A stretch of DNA of 6,970 nt, taken from positions 1-6,970 of the forward strand of contig CANPZA010000078.1 of NCBI GenBank assembly GCA_947588915.1, written 5' to 3'. The notes beneath the pieces were generated by a model that was not told the DNA's origin, made no database searches, and saw only the letters and a list, made by a program, of their open reading frames with translations. The position numbers and the translations under genes were made by a program. The first letter of the stretch is position 1, and each line of letters begins with the position of its first letter. Shown piece after piece: positions 4,394 to 6,970 of this stretch. The DNA comes from an uncultured Clostridia bacterium. Lineage in GTDB: Bacteria > Bacillota_A > Clostridia > TANB77 > CAG-508.

Positions 4394-5902
4394 TTAACTA
4401 TTCAAATCATATACATCTAAATCTTTAAATGCAGGGTCGTAAATATTCTTACCACGATAATCAAAACGAGAACCATGACAAGGACAATCCCAAGTTTTAT
4501 CAATATCGTTCCAACTTAATAAACATCCTAAATGTGTACAAATAGGCTTAACAGCAAAAATATTTCCATCAGGATCTTTATAAATACCTACTTTTTGATT
4601 GTTAATTTCTATAATACTACCAGAATCATTTTTAATTTGATCAAATAACATATTCGGAGATTTAAGTTTATCAAAAATCAAAGAATTTGCAGATTGAACA
4701 ATCATGTTTTTTAATTCATCAATATTTTTAATAGGTTTTAAACGAGATGGAGAATATAGATATGCATATTTGTTTCTTTTTTTACAAATGTTATCAACAA
4801 TAATTTTTGCTGCAACATTAGAAGAAGTCATTCCCCATTTTTTAAATCCGGTTCCAACAAATACATTAGGTAAATTGCTAGAATATTCACCAATATATGG
4901 GATTTTATCTAAAGATATGCAATCTCTTGTATTCCATCTATATAACACTTTACAATCTGGATAGTATTTTTTAGCTTCTTCCTCTAAAATTCCATAAGTA
5001 TCAGCATAAGATGATGGATGACCAGTTTTATGATCTTGACCTCCTATTAATAGCAGTTTTTTACCGCCTAGTTTTGCAGTTCTATATGAAAAAATAGGTT
5101 CTGAGTTGCTTATATACATACCGTTAAAAAGAGTTTTATTTGTTTCAATAGCTATAATATAAGATGTTGATTGGTACATTTTTGTAAAATAAAAACCAGG
5201 AAAGTTAATAAAGGGGTAATGTGTTGCTACAATAACATATTTTGCTCTTATTTGATGATTATAAGTGGATACCAAATAGGTATAATCTATAAATTTTTCT
5301 ATATTTGTTGCAGTTGTGTTTGTAAAAATTTTCCCATTTTTAGAAATTATGCTATTGCATAATCCATATAAATATTTTAAAGGATTAAATTGAGCTTGAT
5401 TTTTAAAACATATTGCTCCTTCTATTTTAAATGGTAAACCAGCTTTTGTTACGAATTCACAAGGAAATCCCATAGATTGAACACATTCAACTTCTTTTTT
5501 TATTGTATCTAATTCAGATTTCTTAGTAGTATAAACATAAGCATTTTGGCGTTCAAAATCACATTTAATTTTTTCTGTATCAATAATTTCTTTTATGTCA
5601 TTGATTGCTGTTTCATTTGCTTGCAAATAATCTGAAGCGAATTTTTCAGAATAAGAATTTAATAAATAATTGTAAAATAAACCATGTTGACTGGTAATTT
5701 TAGCGGTTGTATGACCTGTTGTTTTACTTCCAATAGAATCTTTTTCTAAAACAATAACATTATAACCTAATTTACTTAAATAATATCCACAAGTGAGACC
5801 GAAAATCCCTGCGCCTATAATACATACATCAGTTTCTAAATCCTCTGAAAGAGGTGAAAATAATTTAGTTTTTTCTATAGAATCTAACCATAAAGAATTC
5901 AT
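4394..5902 (-). CDS. FAD-dependent oxidoreductase with C-terminal Rieske [2Fe-2S] domain
   Basis: A 502-residue protein of the YhfW type: a DAO-like flavoprotein fused to a Rieske domain. The N-terminal Rossmann fold starts DVCIIGAGIFGLTCGYYL (G30, G32, G35), with E53 expected to hold the FAD ribose. It is followed by the family's GSKTTGHTTAKITSQHGL segment (about 58-75). A second FAD-contact region, PYIGEYSSNLPNVFVGTGFKKWG, lies before the linker. The Rieske domain has C455-x-H457 and C473-x-C475-H476. C455, H457, C473 and H476 should bind the cluster, while C460 and C475 can form the stabilising disulfide of high-potential Rieske proteins. No signal peptide is seen, so it should act in the cytoplasm, probably passing electrons between FAD and the cluster; the substrate is unknown. 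GAAAGGAG lies five to six bases before the ATG. It is monocistronic, divergent from the aminopeptidase gene. The length is normal and all key residues are present. Confidence 0.9.
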   Translation of the reverse strand: MNSLWLDSIEKTKLFSPLSEDLETDVCIIGAGIFGLTCGYYLSKLGYNVIVLEKDSIGSKTTGHTTAKITSQHGLFYNYLLNSYSEKFASDYLQANETAINDIKEIIDTEKIKCDFERQNAYVYTTKKSELDTIKKEVECVQSMGFPCEFVTKAGLPFKIEGAICFKNQAQFNPLKYLYGLCNSIISKNGKIFTNTTATNIEKFIDYTYLVSTYNHQIRAKYVIVATHYPFINFPGFYFTKMYQSTSYIIAIETNKTLFNGMYISNSEPIFSYRTAKLGGKKLLLIGGQDHKTGHPSSYADTYGILEEEAKKYYPDCKVLYRWNTRDCISLDKIPYIGEYSSNLPNVFVGTGFKKWGMTSSNVAAKIIVDNICKKRNKYAYLYSPSRLKPIKNIDELKNMIVQSANSLIFDKLKSPNMLFDQIKNDSGSIIEINNQKVGIYKDPDGNIFAVKPICTHLGCLLSWNDIDKTWDCPCHGSRFDYRGKNIYDPAFKDLDVYDLNS

Positions 5903-5928
5903 TTTTAGCTCCTTTCACATGTAAACAA

Positions 5929-5955
5929 ATTATATATCAAGAATAGTATAACCAA
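5929..5955 (-). promoter_or_regulatory. Possible promoter of the FAD/Rieske gene
   Basis: On the minus strand TTGGTT (5950-5955) and a perfect TATAAT (5929-5934) are 15 bases apart, shorter than ideal. The start of transcription would be about 20 bases before the ATG at 5902. An overlapping TATACT could serve instead. The -10 is good; the -35 is weak. Confidence 0.35.
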
Positions 5956-5980
5956 TTTTTAGGAATAAATTATAAAAAAA

Positions 5981-6010
5981 CTGGAAAAATAAATAATGAT
6001 ATGATAAAAT
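5981..6010 (+). promoter_or_regulatory. Possible promoter of the aminopeptidase gene
   Basis: TAAAAT (6005-6010), preceded by TGA as in an extended -10, lies 18 bases after CTGGAA (5981-5986), a poor -35. The start site would fall about 30 bases before the ATG at 6046. The 143-base divergent gap holds no other gene. Confidence 0.3.
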
Positions 6011-6045
6011 TACTTCAGAAATAAAAAGAGAAAGGAAGATGAAAT

Positions 6046-6970
6046 ATGGAAGAAGAGCAAAAAGAAAAACTTTTTAATAAAAAAGAAAGTGGATGGAAAA
6101 ACTTAAAAAAATCTGAGGAAGAAGAAATTTGTAATTTATCTAAAGAATATATGGAATTTTTAAATAGAGCAAAGACAGAAAGAGAATTTATAAAAGAAGC
6201 GAAGAAATTAGCAGACCAAAATGGATATAAAGATATTATAGAATTCGAACATTTAGCACCAGGTGATAAAATATATTTTATAAATAGAGATAAAAGTATG
6301 TATTTAGCAATAATTGGTCAGGAGCCTATTGAAAATGGAATGCATATTATAGGTTCACATGTTGATTCACCAAGATTAGATTTAAAACCGAATCCTTTAT
6401 ATGAAGATACAGGTTTTGCATATCTTAAAACACATTATTATGGAGGTATAAAAAAATACCAATGGACTACGATTCCTTTAAGTATACATGGAGTAATTGT
6501 AAAGCCAGATGGGGAAAAAATAGAAGTTAATATTGGAGAAAATGAGGAAGATCCTATATTTACCATAACTGATTTATTACCACATTTAGCTCAGGAACAA
6601 ATGGAAAAGAAATTAAAAGAAGGTATAAATGGAGAAGATTTAAATCTTTTAATAGGAAGTATTCCATTTGAGGATGAAAAAATCCAGGATAAAGTAAAAT
6701 TAAATATTTTAAGAATATTAAATGAAAGATATGGAATTAATGAAGCGGATTTAATGAGTTCAGAATTAGAGTTAGTACCAGCATTTAAAGCAAGAAGTTT
6801 AGGATTCGACCAAAGTATGGTAGCATCTTATGGACAAGATGATAGAATATGTGCTTATACATCTTTGAGTGCTATGATGCAACTAGATAAGGTAAAAAAC
6901 ACAGCTGTATGTATTTTATCTGATAAAGAAGAAATAGGAAGTATGGGAAATACAGGAATGGAATCACATA
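6046..6970 (+). CDS. M18-family zinc aminopeptidase, N-terminal two thirds (runs off the right edge)
   Basis: 308 codons are present; family members are commonly about 460 residues. M18 enzymes are cytoplasmic metallopeptidases that remove N-terminal residues, often Asp or Glu, from peptides, using two metal ions. The sequence has SGWKNLKKSEEEEICNLSKE near the start, as in the clostridial members. Metal-site motifs are GSHVDSPRLDLKP (H105 ligand, D107), SYGQDDRICAY (bridging aspartate at 265 or 266) and SDKEEIGSMG (E295 general base, E296 ligand). The remaining ligands, an aspartate and a histidine in the C-terminal third, are beyond the window. The ATG at 6046 has AAAGGAAG seven bases upstream. 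An earlier ATG at 6039 is out of frame and ends quickly. There is no signal peptide. Residues 155-240 match the position of the dimerisation domain that interrupts the catalytic fold in M18. Substrate preference cannot be read from this. Confidence 0.9.
   Translation, partial: MEEEQKEKLFNKKESGWKNLKKSEEEEICNLSKEYMEFLNRAKTEREFIKEAKKLADQNGYKDIIEFEHLAPGDKIYFINRDKSMYLAIIGQEPIENGMHIIGSHVDSPRLDLKPNPLYEDTGFAYLKTHYYGGIKKYQWTTIPLSIHGVIVKPDGEKIEVNIGENEEDPIFTITDLLPHLAQEQMEKKLKEGINGEDLNLLIGSIPFEDEKIQDKVKLNILRILNERYGINEADLMSSELELVPAFKARSLGFDQSMVASYGQDDRICAYTSLSAMMQLDKVKNTAVCILSDKEEIGSMGNTGMESH

Noticed and set aside
4704..5362. Plus-strand frames of 63 and 86 codons opposite the FAD/Rieske gene
   Set aside because: They are antisense to a well-supported gene, have hydrophobic translations typical of reversed AT-rich coding sequence, and no ribosome site.

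Overview
The window is very AT-rich, with an A/T-biased codon set (AAA, ATA, TTA, AGA) and strong AGGAGG-type ribosome binding sites. This points to a low-GC Firmicute, most likely an anaerobic member of the Clostridia. That placement is inferred from composition and gene families; there is no rRNA here to confirm it.

Layout from left to right. Positions 1-1297 (minus strand) hold a probable two-gene operon. It contains a BRCT-domain protein, whose N-terminus may be cut off by a one-base frame change, followed 38 bases later by a Fic-domain protein that runs off the left edge. Positions 1298-1798 hold the operon's promoter, a short doubtful reading frame whose Shine-Dalgarno lies in the loop of a palindrome, and a terminator. 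Positions 1799-2218 (minus) encode a small three-helix membrane protein of unknown role, with a near-ideal promoter.

Positions 2475-4387 are an IS30-family insertion sequence on the plus strand. It carries a 75-codon acidic reading frame that overlaps the start of a cysteine-rich IS30 transposase. The transposase is broken by two frameshifts of opposite sign. Its ends are unusual: an inner 17-bp perfect inverted repeat, an outer 26-bp inverted repeat (24 of 26 matching), and between them about ten copies, in both orientations, of a short hairpin-forming motif around TAGAATTTAGTCTTGCA. This is either one element with complex ends or an IS inserted into a smaller MITE-like element.

Positions 4394-5902 (minus) encode an FAD-dependent oxidoreductase with a C-terminal Rieske [2Fe-2S] domain (YhfW-like). 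Divergent from it, starting at 6046 and running off the right edge, is an M18-family zinc aminopeptidase. The chromosomal genes show no shared pathway; the window reads as ordinary housekeeping and accessory genes interrupted by a decaying transposable element. I see no CRISPR array, tRNA, rRNA or riboswitch. The repeat-rich ends of the IS and its coupled small gene are the least conventional parts.
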